Assembly: GCF_030463565.1 (NCBI RefSeq)
Contig: NC_134644.1
Location: forward strand, 101,800,765-101,864,764
DNA length: 64,000 nucleotides
Direction of reading: 5' to 3'
DNA from: Pelecanus crispus
Taxonomy: Eukaryota; Chordata; Aves; Pelecaniformes; Pelecanidae
Below, piece by piece: positions 39,282 to 51,712 of this stretch. Made by a program: the position numbers and the translations under genes. Each line of letters starts with the position of its first letter. Within the stretch, counting starts at the first letter, position 1. The notes beneath the pieces are model-generated. The model was not told where the DNA came from. It saw only the letters and a program-made list of their open reading frames with translations, and did not search any database.

Positions 39282-39298
39282 GGGAGGGGAGGGAGGGG
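39282..39298 (+). other. Potential G-quadruplex motif
   Basis: GGGAGGGGAGGGAGGGG has four G-runs with single-base loops, which fits the canonical quadruplex pattern with unusually short loops. It stands in otherwise ordinary intergenic sequence with no gene nearby. Confidence 0.8.
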
Positions 39299-40284
39299 AG
39301 AGTATATTTGTCCGGTTGGCATAATATAGATGGACAAATTAGGCAGCCTAAAATGCTCATGGTCTTTGAAAGGAGAACAAGCACCAAACAGCAGAGGTCT
39401 GCCATGGCACCGGTTCTTTCACATGAGATGACCGAGCAAGTGGTGGGTTTTCTCCATTTGCATCTGAGCCAGCAAACCCACCAGTGACATCTGCTAATGC
39501 TAATGGAGGGGAATCAGTAATGTGGACTGCAGAAATGTTGATGTTTGCTCTTCAGATGGCATAATAACATCAGTCCCAGTAAGAGAAAGAAACCCATCTT
39601 CTCAAATTAGATCATTTCAATTCTGAACATCTTGACTAACAAAAACATAAAGGAGCTGCCCAAGATCCACAACAAAATCCTCCAGTTTTTCAAGCCCTTT
39701 GACTATTACAGTGCTGGGTTTTCCCTGGGCATTTGCTGAGAGGCTGTTACAAAGGCTCAGGCAGGATGGTACTTTCAAGCTGACAAGTACAGGAGATTGT
39801 GGAGAGCCGTCTCAAATCCACAAATAAGCAAGGGCTACAAACAAGCATGTGAGATGCCACATGTTAGATTAGGCAACCTCTAGGATCCCTTCCTTTCCTG
39901 ACGACACAGCTTCCAGCCAAGTGAGTACTTTAAGATGGGCCCATGAACACCTTTCTCGTTAGAGCCGTCCTCTGCAGGGCTTTCCAGGGGTTATTTTCTT
40001 GTCCTAGCCTTCCACTTGAATAAGTTGCACATTGCAGTAAGTGATAGAGTCTGCAGCAGAGCTGTAAAACCCACCCTCTGAGAATCCCCTTTGCTTAGAC
40101 ATTGCTCCAAGGAAGGTCCTGCAATTACAAGTGACAAGGCAATTTGGCACAACAAGAAGGATAAACCACTTAGCAGTTCTCATGATTACAGGGGATCAAG
40201 TGGCGCGTCCAGCTCCTATCCCGGTGACAGAGTTCCCTCTCAAGCACTGCAGGAGCAACAGCAGTCACTAAAGTCAGCAGATAC
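39299..40284. other. Intergenic DNA, no gene seen
   Basis: Ordinary mixed-composition sequence. A 160-codon plus-strand frame (40091-40573) runs antisense into the CR1 that begins at 40285 and is not a gene. Confidence 0.55.
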
Positions 40285-40664
40285 AGAATCACAGAGTCAT
40301 GGAATCCTAGAATGCTTCGGGTTGGAAGGGACCTTTAGAGGTCATCCAGCCCAACCCCCTGCAGGGAGCAGGGACAGCTTTAACCAGATCAGGTTGCTCA
40401 GAGCCCCGTCCAGCCTGACCTTGAATGTTGCCAGGGATGGGGCATCTACCACCTCTCTGGGCAACCTGTTCCAGTGCTTCACTGCCTTCACTGTAAAAAA
40501 TTTCTTCCTTATATCTAATCTGAATCTACCCTCTTTTAGTTTAAAACCATTACCCTTTGTCCTATCGCAATAGGCCCTGCTAAAAAGTTTGTCCCCATCT
40601 TTCTTATAATCCCCCTTTAAGTACTGAAAGGCCACAGTAAGGTCTCCCCGGAGCCTTCTCTTCT
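40285..40664 (-). mobile_element. CR1 LINE 3' end, different subfamily (~380 bp)
   Basis: The left edge GAATCACAGAGTCATGGAAT leads into GGTTGGAAGGGACC and GTCATCCAGCCCAACC, the CR1 terminus of a second lineage. The minus-strand frame reads AFQYLKGDYKKDGDKLFSRA, GRFRLDIRKKFFT and [19 protein letters not shown], the ORF2 C-terminal domain, clearly diverged from the copies at 4763, 15483 and 50803. Similarity ends near CGGAGCCTTCTC, the 5' truncation. Confidence 0.93.
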
Positions 40665-43600
40665 ATGACTGGCTGTAAGCTGAGCGGTAGGAAAACATGT
40701 CACCTTTCAGCCACTCTTCTTAAAGCTGAGTGTATGTCCCCTGTTAGGTACCAAAATGATACACACAGCAGAAATAGAGATTAAAGAATACTTAATGCAA
40801 GAAAAACTCCCAGAGAGGATGTTTTCTCTGCCTGCAACCCTTTCTCCAGCAGTGGCACCTCTCATCCCAAGCATAAATTTTCCACATATTTCTAAGCACT
40901 GAAGCAAACACAAGAGCTTTTCGCACCTATCCCAGCTCTCCCTTCTCCATACAACAGTTGTTTCCCATTACAGCCAGCTTCCATCAGCATCTCTCAGCCT
41001 CCTTGCTTGCAAGAACTGATTTGGATTCTGACTTCATGTTTTCACCTTAGTTGTTCCTTGGGCTGTGGGGGAGGAAAGGGGAAGGAAGAGAAAGTGAATG
41101 TAAGTGAATGTCAAGAACCTGTCTTAGATAAAATATTCAAATCTTACAGTGAATAATACATGGGAATGGAAAACATTTACGCAGCTACCTCCAAGCCCAG
41201 GGCACTGGAGGCAAAGACTGTACCAGCCTGGATCACAGCACCTTACAGAGGACCAAAGGAGGCAAAAACTTTTACATCGCTTCTGTTGTTAACTAAATTT
41301 CCTTTCACCAATCCAACAACAGACATGGACAGAGGCTATGCACGCAAAAAAAAAAAAAATATCCTTTACACTTCTGCTCCACCAGCATAGGTGCCGTGCT
41401 CACATGCAGGAAAATGACAGGCAAACTTCTTTAGAGGTTTCAGGGAAGCCTCAGCTGGACATTAAGCTGCTGTGCTAATTGGCAGGGAACTACTCCCAGA
41501 ACGATTAATAGAGGTTTACCTTGCAGCCACCTTGTCGCCCACATTCTGTGCTCCTGTATGTCCCCCCTCCTTCTCCCAAGCTTCCCGGTGGCCATAGCAA
41601 CATCCCCAATATCGCCCAGAGTGCCAGCTCCTTTCAAGCAGCCTCCACTCTAGGAAACAATCCTCTTGAGTAGCAAACCTGAGCACCTCACGCTTACAGC
41701 CATTTTAATCACTGCCCATTTCACAGCAGGCTGGTTTCTGACATTCACCGGGTGCAATTGGCCCAGCGCACGCCACCCCCGCCTTCCCCTGCCTGTTGCC
41801 AGCACTGATTGCTGCTGATCAGCTTCACGGGAGAGTAACGCTGGGGCAGACCCGCCTCAAGGCACGGGCGGCTGTGCCTGCTGGCAGCATCACTTAGGCA
41901 CCCTCTCAATAGCCTCTTCTGCCATTCCTCGAAGTGATGTCCTTGTCCTCGCTGCAGGGCTCGGCTCTGCTTTCTGCACCCTGGAGGGCCAGGTCTCTTC
42001 TCTCTTCGTTCTTCTCTAGCCAGAGGGCTGGCTGGACTAAACCCCAGCAAGCCCCTTCGTAAGAGCTGCTGAATCAACCTGGGCACCATCTGTAGTTGGG
42101 AAATGGGCATCCCGCTCCACCAGATGGGAAATTGCTTGTCTAAGAGCATATTGTAACCTGAGCAGTTTGGGCATCCTTTTGTACGGGTGCCGTGCTGGGG
42201 TGGGAGCCGCTCGTCTCCAGGCTCTTACAAGTTACAGATGTTTCCTTTAACGTTATTCTAGTTTCAGGCACAAGCTGCACAGAGACTTAAAAATAAGGAG
42301 CCCTAAGGGATTTTGTGGCCCCCTCTCCCCCCATTTGCTAACTGAGGATACACACATGCCTGTTGTCTCAAGACACAGCGAACATCTAGAAACCACTCCT
42401 CAGAAGTTTGGGGGGGGGGCAACCAGGAGGGGAAAGGAAAGAGGGAAGGAGATGGAACACAGAGGTCATCCCTTCCCTCACACAGGCTCCAGGGAACCTC
42501 TCAGCACTTGTACAAACCCAGGAACATGGACCCCTGCCTGAGCACTGTTTGGCAGTTAATTCAGATAATGGCCGTGCCAGGCTGAAACTGCTGCTCCAGA
42601 TTGGCTCTATTCATTGCATTTCTCTTTCCAATTGCTGTTTGCAGAAGTGTTCCAACAGGCTTTGCTTCCAATGCACTTATTACTGTTAAAAAAAAAAAAA
42701 ACAGACTGCCCCTAAGGCATCCAGAAACATATATACAGCTTGAAGGAAAGATTTTGTTTCGTTTTTAAGCCCTTCGATGCTTTCAGATCAAATTCATTTT
42801 TGCAAGGAGATAAAAAAGTTACTTATTGCAGGCCAGCATATTTCCAGACAGATCTAATCATCATTAGCTTTTCTGATTACTAAGTAAACAACTCACGTAA
42901 GTATTGATCATAAATCTATGATATGGCTTGGATTTATTTTAGCTTTGTACATTAGCATCAGCTGCTGCAAGATGCAAATACAATAGATTTTGCTTTTCTA
43001 TTGCTTGTCAGAATATTGTACATGTGCTACTTCAGTATCCCAGGCTCAGATATTGCATTCCTCCCCTGGGGTCTAACAAACAAGAATTTCAAGAGGGCAG
43101 AAAATGAATTTCTAGCCCAAGGGAAAACACTTGATGAAAAAAGTTGCATTGTTAATATTTTTCATGGAAAATGAGCTGAAAGTAGGGATGAAAAAAATAA
43201 TACTGGAGTGGTTTTAGCTCTAAGTGCCACTGAGGGACTGATAGGAGCTGTGGTTTGCCATTTTTGAGCCCAGTCTCTTCTGCGCACTGGGGGTCCCAGT
43301 CAGGTTCAGGCAAGGCACGCCTCACTGGGTGCAGGGTAGGAGGAAGACTGTGGCTCCTCGTGGGCGACGTCAGGCAAGGGACGCTGTTGATAAAACCTAA
43401 AATATGATTCAGGAAGCATTATGACATCTGGATTAACTAAAAATCATTCTTTTTATTAGATGTATTCTTTCATAATGAGAAGTTCTTTACTTCTGTGGAT
43501 AGCAGGCACTATCTACGAGAACTGTGAAAGCCCGATTTGTCCAACAGAAATATCAGTAGAAATCGTTTAGGCAAATTTTCATAATACCACCTTGTACTTT

Positions 43601-45499
43601 GAAAACAGTAAACAAAGTAATCTTCCGGTTTTATCCAGAAGGAATCGATGGCAGACAGGCCAGGTGGATCTCAGGGTTGGACAGCAAGTCATTTTTAGTG
43701 CACAGCTCTGCTCATTGCTTCATCACCAGAAGAGGGAAAAGATGTATCAGTGCGTTTAAAGCGTCACTGAATGCACTACAGAATTCCCTTCTTGAGAGAG
43801 AGGGATGGTGGGTGCCAAAATTCATCTTTATGGTTCCTGGATTCATTAGAAGTAGCAAACTGATGTGCAAAAAAAATCACATATAAAAGCCAAGGAGGCC
43901 CAAAACGCCAAGAGATCTTACTGTGGTTCCTGGCAAGGCAGCGTGCAGCTGAGGTAACCAGCCTGTTAATTACCTTAATCCATTTTCAAGGAAGGGGATA
44001 AAATGTCACAATGACATATTTTTACGTTAGCTAATCAATGCTGTGTGCTGCAAAGCAAAAGAAAATAACTCCCTGAATTCACAATAACATTCTTCCGAAA
44101 CCTTTTGGGTTTTTATGCTCAGTTGCTGCAAAACAGAAGAGGTTAAATGATGAAAATGCAGGAGAACCATCCGCTTCACTTCTCATCTCCGCTGGGCAGC
44201 CTTCAGAAGAGGCACAGCTACGAGCTAAATGCTCTGTTATAATCAAGACCAGCCGCAGCAGCTCCCTCGTGCTTCTCCGCCAGCTGCATTGCTAGTGCTC
44301 ACATCAGTCAACGGCTGGGCCTTTTCCTCCGTCCTCAGCAAGCAGCGGCAGCGGTGCTCCAAGGAGCACGGGAGCCTGCTCGGGAGTGGCCCACCGAGCT
44401 GATGCTGCAGCCGCGTTAGGACTCAGGGTGGCTGGGGTCTCAGGTGGCGCGCGGGACGTGCCAAGCCGTCTGTGCGCTTCTTCAGAGGGCTGAATGAAAG
44501 AACCAAGTCCAAGCTCTTTTTTTTGTTGTTGTTTCTTTGGGGGTTTTTGGTTTGGGTTTGGGTGTTTTTTAGGTAAATATAGGCAGAGCTTGGCGGCATT
44601 CGGGGAGGATGTCCTGTCCCTCCTCTTTCCAAAACTGTCTGCTTACTGCTGACACAAACGTGTTTTCCCTGCCTCACTGGCACACACAGATGCTTCTCCC
44701 AACACTTGGTATCAGAGTCCCTCTGTGCTCCTGATCATGTGTACACTGAGAGTGGAAAGAAAGCGAACAACTTTCCTAGAATGAATCTGACTATAAAAAT
44801 GAAACTCCATGAGATAAGAAGGTTTTTAGCAAAACTTACTTTTTTTAAAAAAATTTATTTTAAAAATAAAAACAGTCTGTGGAAAACTTTCCTTTAAAAA
44901 ACAAATAGACCAGTTGAAAAGGAACTGAAGTCATGGATTAGAAAGTAATTAGAATACCAAAAGCTTGTTAGGTGACACATGTGACTGGACTATTATGAAT
45001 AAGTTTATAGCTGTTTAGGAAGGGCCAACAAGAAAAAAAAAAATTAGTTTGGTATATCAATGAATCATTTTCTTTGTTCTTATATTCTGTCTTTATTCTA
45101 ACAGGACACGAGGACAAACTTAGAAGTCTCTACTTAGTAACGAAAATAAAAGAAGCATCATGGGACACATGAGAGGTCTGCTACAGGTCATCTAACAAGG
45201 AACATTAGGTAGACAGCTTCAATTTTTTTTTTTCTTTTTTTTTCTCCATGTTTTCTTCAAGCCATTAGTTGGTGACTTTGGTAGCCTTTTCCTGTCCCAA
45301 CAGAAAGCTATGAAGCAGGCAAGAGGCTCAAGAGCTTCTTGGGATACCATGGCAAAGATTTTCTGGAACGTTAAAGGGAAGAGTTTCAGAGGATGGGTAG
45401 CTGTCTAAAGAAACAGTATTAAAAGCACACGTAGGTGCTATGCCAGTGCGGAGGAAGCATAGCAGGAGAGCAACTTGGCTCTGTCAGGAGCTGTGCAAC
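40665..45499. other. Intergenic DNA with one GC-rich patch
   Basis: Includes a run of 10 G at 42410-42419, an A13 run at ~42687, GC-richer sequence at 41750-42060, and a CpG-rich stretch at about 44240-44480. A G/T-rich low-complexity tract follows at 44515-44575. The 134-codon frame 41745-42149 (minus) and 95-codon frame 43599-43886 (plus) have no recognised domain. No gene was identified. Confidence 0.5.
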
Positions 45500-46215
45500 A
45501 GCCTGAAACTTGAGAAGAATAAGAAAAGTAGGAAATAGGGTAAATCATTCAGGAGAAGCATGACAGAAGAGCATGAATTTATAAGCGTAAAATCAAAGGC
45601 CAAAGACACAGAACAGACCCAGAGAACAACAACATTAACAGGGAAGTATGTAAATGAAAATATTAGCAAGACAATAACAATCACTTCTCAGTGGGGAGGA
45701 AGCAGCTGGCACTGAGGATCAGAGCAATTAATGCTGCTTTGCTTTAGTATTCACTGAAAAGGATCCAGCTAGGGCACAGATGGACAGAAGAGTAACGCCC
45801 AGAGAAGGGGTGGAAGAGCTAAGATGATACCAAAAAAGGAGCAAGCCAAAGAGCAGTCTGGTAAGGTAGAAAACACCTAAGCTTATTTAACTGGCTAGAC
45901 CTGAGGAAATGCACCCAGGGTGCTCATCAGCCTGTGGGGGATCACATCAAAACTGCTAGAAGGTTTTGTTGAGCTCTTGGAGAAAGAGTAGCACTGGATA
46001 ACGGGGAAAGAGACAAGCAAGATGTTAATCTTAACAAAATGACTGAAATGTCCAAGGATAATAGAGCAAGTGGCTTCAATTTCAATTCCTAGAAAAGTAC
46101 TAGAACAAATTACCTATTTACATGTGAACATGCAGTAAGCAACCAAGACACAAGCAACCACCATCACCAACTCATTAAAAATGAGCACGTCAAATCAATC
46201 CAGTTTTTAACCTGT
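45500..46215 (+). mobile_element. Ancient CR1-like LINE RT remnant
   Basis: Pieces of plus-strand translation in shifting frames follow the CR1 ORF2 order. ARPEEMHPGC (~45895) corresponds to the GLDGMHPRVL region. LLSSWRKSSTG (~45970) corresponds to the FEKSW..GEVP region. IPRKVLEQITYL (~46085), then KMSTSNQSSF (~46175), corresponds to [10 protein letters not shown]...SCLTNLISF. Many indels and stops show great age. It has the opposite orientation to the younger CR1 copies. The family (CR1, L2 or L3) and the upstream boundary are uncertain. Confidence 0.6.
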
Positions 46216-47339
46216 TGCCATACCAGGATGTAAAATCTCAGAGAGGCTTGGGCTTTTGGTTTGGTGGAGGGTTTTTTTTTGTGTGTGTGTGTGCGTGATT
46301 TTTCTTTTCCCTGTTGTTTTGATTTTGAGGTCTTTTTTTTTGTTGCACATTCAGCCAGGTTTGGAAAGGAGAAATAATCAGTTGCCAAGTGAAACGGAAC
46401 AACCTCGAGGGTCTTCAGGAATACAGGACTTTAATAATGTGCCATGAAATGAGATCTCTTTAATGTTTATCCTTATTTATTTATTTTACACTCGCTGTTT
46501 TGTATCTTTGGATATCCAGACCACACAAGCTGGCTCCCCACTGTGACACTAGCCCTACAAAGTATTTCTTTAAACCACACGGTAAGAGTAAGATTTACAT
46601 GGCACCCTGGGGTTCACAAATGCCAGATGAATGTAAATACACATTTCTGTATGCACATGAAAGCGCACTGCAGTGGCATCCAGAGCTGGTTTTAAAAATA
46701 ATTATCTGCATTAGTCATGGGGTTGAGCAAGGAACACTTTTATAAAGGCAGAGTTGTCAGCCTCCATACACACGCAGCCGAGCGTGGGGAGGTGCAGGCA
46801 GAGATCTAAGCTATTAAACCAGTTGGTAAATACCTTACACCACTCAGCATGAAAAATTAAGCTGTGAACTATACAACATATGTGAATTATCTTCTAATTT
46901 TATTATATGGGAGTTCACAGTACAGTGTTACTGAGGAGGCAGTAAAGCTTGGGTTGCAAGTCCCAAGAAGCCAGACTCTTTGCTGCACAACTGAACAAGG
47001 GAATTCAGTGCCTACTGTTGGTACCACAGGTCTTCAAGGGACATCTGCAATTTGTTTCATACAAAAAAAAAATTTGTTCGTGAGCTGTCGGACATGAATA
47101 CTTTACCTCCTCCTCCAAATTTTGCCAGATCTTCCCTCATATAGATTAAAATGTCTTTAGCTAAAAAAAATATCCACCGCAAATGAAGCACTGCCACAAA
47201 AAGTACTTTTACCAAGATATACATTATGACTACAGAAAAAACTTCTTAAAAAACCTACACCCAACCAACCAACCTTTGATGCCCTTCCTAAAGGAAAACC
47301 ATTAGCACAGATGAGTTGACTGGGATCTCATAGGACACA
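46216..47339. other. Intergenic DNA, no gene seen
   Basis: AT-rich, with a short GT microsatellite at about 46280-46295. No frame above 81 codons and no repeat ends were recognised. Confidence 0.55.
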
Positions 47340-47780
47340 TCCAAAACGCCCCAAAACCCAATGCAGGGCCAGAAATCCAGGGGGCAGGAGTGGCCCATCC
47401 CAGGTCACCAGCGCCCTTGGGCAGATTTGTCAGCCCTTGCCCTCAACGGCTCCTTTGCACCTTCTTTAAATCATCCCCTCATGGAGAGGGGGATGTCCAA
47501 GGGCAGGGGCACAGCACGCCAGCCCCTGGGGCTGGGACCAGGTGGTTGCTGTGCCAGGGGCTGGTGAGGAGACTCTGAGCTCTGCAGCTGCCTGAGGAGG
47601 GACACGCGGGAAGTCCAGGTGAGAGGCAGGAGGCCGAGAGACTTTGGGGATCCACGGGAGGAGAAAGCTGGTGGGTGGCTGCAGGCTTTTCATTGCAAGA
47701 GGAAGGGAGAAAGGGGCCAGCTTGCAGGCTGCGGTACCAGGCTGGGCAGGCAAGGTGTGGGTTGCAGGCTACCTAAGAGG
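47340..47780. other. GC-rich patch, possible exon or regulatory region
   Basis: GC is clearly higher than in both flanks. On the plus strand AAGTCCAGGTGAGAGG (47610-47625) fits the 5' splice-donor consensus CAG|GTGAG. Frames are open on both strands (68, 62 and 74 codons plus; 95 minus), as GC-rich DNA permits, and none has a recognised domain. It could be an exon of a non-coding RNA, but nothing else supports this. Confidence 0.2.
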
Positions 47781-50637
47781 GGGTTTCTTGCAATAAGCGA
47801 TGGGGACATAACAGAGGAAGATAAGAACACCTGGAAGTTGTAGACTGTGGTCCAGAAATCTGGCTACTTGCAAGTTATCAAGGGACAGAAAATAATCACT
47901 TAGATTCCTCTCCTCCTAACCATCCCCCTTATATTACCTTGGCCAATGCAGCAAGTTCCCCTCATCTAAATGAACAAAACAACTGACAGCCACCGGCCAC
48001 TGAAAAAAAAACAAACTGACCTCAGCTTTCTAGTTGTTCCACCCCCAATAAATAAGAGAAAAACTAACAAACCATTTCAACAAAAACTCTAAATTATCCC
48101 CTTTTCCTTTAGCAACCACCTACAACACATGCACATAACTGGTGGCTGCATTGCAGACACCATCTGTTCCAGCACAACAGCAACTCACCCACTTCTACCC
48201 ACTTGGTATGACCATAATTTATCACTGCATGCTGTGTGCGCCAGGGAGGCACATGTGTTGCGAGTGGTGGAGGAGAGCAAACTAGGGTAAGGAAGGGACA
48301 ATCGCTGCTAGAAGGGGAGCGGGGTGCAGCTGAGATGAACCCTCCTCTTCGGGAGGACAAAGAGTTGGCTACACTCAAGAAGGGGGGAAAAAAATTCATC
48401 CTGGGAGAACCAAATGTTTCACCATCTTGTAAACTGCTTAGTCCTGATGCAGCCACCCAACCCTATTGCTACCTTACCACCAGCTACAGCCAGTAATATA
48501 ATTGGTTTTAGTCTGAAACTTCTCCAGTGCAGAACTCCACAGAATATTTTTCCACAAGTAGGGCATCCCATGGTACACAGATAAATCCTTCTGGAAGCTG
48601 GCATCAGCCCTGGCATGGGCAGAGGACTACAACTTAGCCTGCAGTTTCAGTTCCCTGATCTGACAGTTTTGCTCTGTGTCTGTGAGCACCACAGTCTCTG
48701 CACCTAACCTTACCTATTTGGAGAACAGACATAAATAACTGCATCTCACACTATTGGAAACCAAACTGTGCTTGGCCACAAGATACAAGAAGTTCACAGT
48801 ACCTTGTCCATTGGGGGCTATATAAAAAATGTATTCTCTTTTGCAAAATTTCAGCTATTGCTAACCCCCCCCCCCCCAAAAAAAAAAAAAAATAGGGAAT
48901 ATAAGAAAGCTAGCAAGATCCTTGCATTAGAAAAGTAGATTTTTCTCTTTTTTTGTATGAACTTTATTTAAAAAATCAGTGCAGTTCCTTCCATCAAGAT
49001 CCTGTTTCCATGAAATAATAGGATGACAGTGAGAATGAGTTTTTTGCTCAGGGTTTCAATTCTTTTTCCAGAAAGGGCTCTGCACTATGTGGGCTTCCTC
49101 TGAAGGCACATTGCCAATGCTTTACTTCCAGTTTCTATGACTTTATTCTTTCTTGCTTGCTATACTTGGATAATCCAGGCTCCACGCAATACTGTTCCCT
49201 TTGCACTTGGATGCTTCAGAAACTCTCTCAGTTCACATGTCTCAACCTCTGCTTCTAAAAAGTCTGTTGAAATTATTTGTGGCATCATTCCTGTTATTGA
49301 ACAGTTATTAAAACAGAGTACATTTACTTGTTTCTGTATTTAGCCTGAGTAGAAGGAGGATGTCATACACCTGCTTCCTTATATACCATAATTCGGTTGA
49401 TTGTGCACGTATAAACTGTTTTTGTCTCTCCTCTGAACTAGCTTGAAAGCCCTTTGGAAGTAGGATTCCATTTCGTAGTTATTTGCACAGCATCAAGTGC
49501 CCTAATTGTACCAGATGATAAACTTGAATAATGATTGGTTTGATTAAGGAAACGACATGACTTGTAAGTCAATCTGTTTAAATATATGCCGAATGCAATC
49601 ATGGCTACATAAAGTATTATATTTTTCCTATTCTCTGCCATCTAAACTCCCTCAAATACCAGGAAATCACTTTTCTAAGTCATTAGCATTAAAAAAAATC
49701 CTCAATCTCCATAACCTTGTAATGACAAAAAAGCAAGCAGTTTACACAAGATGGCAATAAAGCAAGCAGCATTCAGTGTTAATTGAACAAGTAAATCTAT
49801 GCATGTATTACAGGAATCTGCAAAAGCAAACACTACGCATATAAATAATGAAACCAGGTTATATACAGATTTTTTCAGTAGTGTGAACCAAGTTTTTATT
49901 TTTGTACAAAGTGGCACAGTACAAAAAAAGCACTCCTTATTTATACATTATTATATTACCTGTGTTGCTATCTTCATTTGAGACACCCCCCCTCCCCCCC
50001 CCCCCTTTAATTCTGTTTATGGTTGAGAATTTATGCCTTCTCTGCCCTTTTTGGAGCCACTTTTGTTATTCGCTTATATGTTCTATTATATATACACATA
50101 TGCACACATACATGTATATATATCTCTCTCTATATATACACCCCCTTCCTATCCACTTGATAGAGAAAGAGAGTACTAGAAAGTAATGCCGTTTAAGTAA
50201 ATCTTTAAGACTTCTCTTGTAACAGCAGTTGCTAAGATGGGGTTTCTTAGTTACACAGCTCAGGAGCTTTAAACTATTTTCCCCTTTTTAAACCAGGCCA
50301 CTTCTGAGTACTTGCTGCTGTATCTGTCAAGTTGAGTAACAGATGACAAACAGGAAAGCAACAATATGATCTGCATCAGGCCGTGAAAGAACAGATGGCT
50401 TTACAGGAGGGAAGAAACCTTCCCACTCCAAGGGGGGGCTCAGGCTGGCTATAGCACCCCCCTGCCACAGGGACTGCAGCTGAACTGCCTGTTTTCCTTA
50501 GTAAAAATCTAAGGGGAATGGGGAGAAGGAAGAGGAGGAAGAAGCTCCTTTCAAATTGCCATCCTCCTGCTTCTGCACAAGGTCTAATCACACTTTGGTC
50601 CTGCAGGCCTTCTGTATAACATCTAGGCACTGTTCAG
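47781..50637. other. Intergenic DNA with homopolymer tracts
   Basis: Contains a C13A15 block (48865-48892), C-runs at 49986-50005 and a mixed TA/CA/CT microsatellite at about 50088-50143. The longest frame is 115 codons (48109-48456, minus), without a domain. No gene was seen. Confidence 0.55.
48865..48892. repeat. C13A15 homopolymer junction
   Basis: Thirteen C followed directly by fifteen A without interruption. It is simple sequence prone to slippage and to assembly or sequencing error. Confidence 0.95.
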
Positions 50638-50745
50638 TCATAGAATCATGGAATCGTTTAGGTTGGAAAAGACCTTTAAGATCATCCAGTCCAACCATTA
50701 ACCTACACTACCAAGTCCACCACTAAACCAATTAAGGGTAGAGTA
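50638..50745 (-). mobile_element. CR1 LINE 3' tail, first of two in tandem
   Basis: TCATAGAATCATGGAATCGT followed by the GGTTGGAAAAGACC block and CCAACCATTAACCTACACTA is a CR1 3' end in reverse complement. It carries the CCAATTAAGGGTAGAG block shared in form with the 15483 copy (CCAATCAAGGGCAGAC). Recognisable CR1 sequence stops by about 50745; the next 55 bp is unassigned. A second CR1 3' end begins at 50803 in the same orientation. Confidence 0.85.
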
Positions 50746-50802
50746 ATAATTTCATGTTTCCTGGCTTGGTGCCTGGATTATTTTTTAATGAAAGTAAAAA
50801 CT

Positions 50803-51176
50803 AAGAATCATTAAGGTTGGAAAGGAATCGCTAAGATCATCAGTCCAACCATCAACCCAACACCACCATGCCCACTAAATCATGTCCCAAAGTGCCACGT
50901 CTACCCATTTTTGAATGCCTCCAGGGATGGTGACTCCACCACCTCTCTGGGCAGCCTGTTCCAATGCTTGACCACCCTTTCCGTAAAGAAATTTTTCCTA
51001 GTATCCAACCTAAACCTCCCCTGGTGCAGCTTGAGCCCATTTCCTCTCGTCCTATTGCTAGTTACTTGGGAGAAGAGACCAACACCCACCTCACTGCAAC
51101 CTCCTTTCAGGCAGTTGTAGAGAGCGATAAGGTCTCCCCTCAGCCTCCTCTTCTCCAGGCTAAACAATCCCAGGTC
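50803..51176 (-). mobile_element. CR1 LINE 3' end, second of two in tandem (~375 bp)
   Basis: It begins AGAATCATTAAGGTTGGAAA and then follows the CR1 3' UTR and ORF2 C-terminal domain ([41 protein letters not shown], in reverse orientation). Similarity ends near CTAAACAATCCCAG. The terminal repeat is reduced to one unit. Head-to-tail arrangement with the copy at 50638 suggests two independent insertions at nearly the same site. Confidence 0.92.
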
Positions 51177-51712
51177 CTAACTTGAGCTGGAAGTTCTGCT
51201 TCTCCTCAGTTCCTGCTTTACTCTTCAAAAGTAGGCACATTGTTCACTGTATAAGAAAGAGGTCCTACAGAGAGGTGGTATATTCCCAGCTGCATGCCTG
51301 AGAGAGCTAGAGACTCTTGCCCATGCTCCGACATCTCATTCGATGGGGCAGGCAGAGCTGCAGAAGTAGCAGAGGTGCAGTATCACGGCAAATTTGCTGC
51401 AAGCAGTTTTCACAGGGGACAAAAATTACATTCTCTATTCAAAATGCAAGTGTCCTCAGCAATAAGATTTCTGAGGAACACTTAAGCAAAGGGAGCAGAT
51501 TTTCTTGTAATAGCATTTCTTACACTAAAAACCAAAAAAGCCCAGCAACACAGGTGAAAATTACAGCCATACTCTTCTGAACAAAAAATGACACTTGCAG
51601 CTGGTCTGGATACAGTAAGAAGTATCTTCAAAGGCAAAAGGCACTTCAGTTTTTGGCATGTAGCCAGAAGGTTGGAGTCACTACATCCTTTTAGGCTAAG
51701 TATTATACATAA
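51177..51712. other. Intergenic DNA between CR1 and LTR, no gene seen
   Basis: Ordinary mixed sequence. The two overlapping frames here (51317-51580 plus, 51482-51784 minus) lack domains, and the second enters the LTR. Confidence 0.55.

Noticed and set aside
40091-40573. 160-codon plus-strand frame
   Set aside because: Its second half is antisense to the CR1 at 40285-40664.
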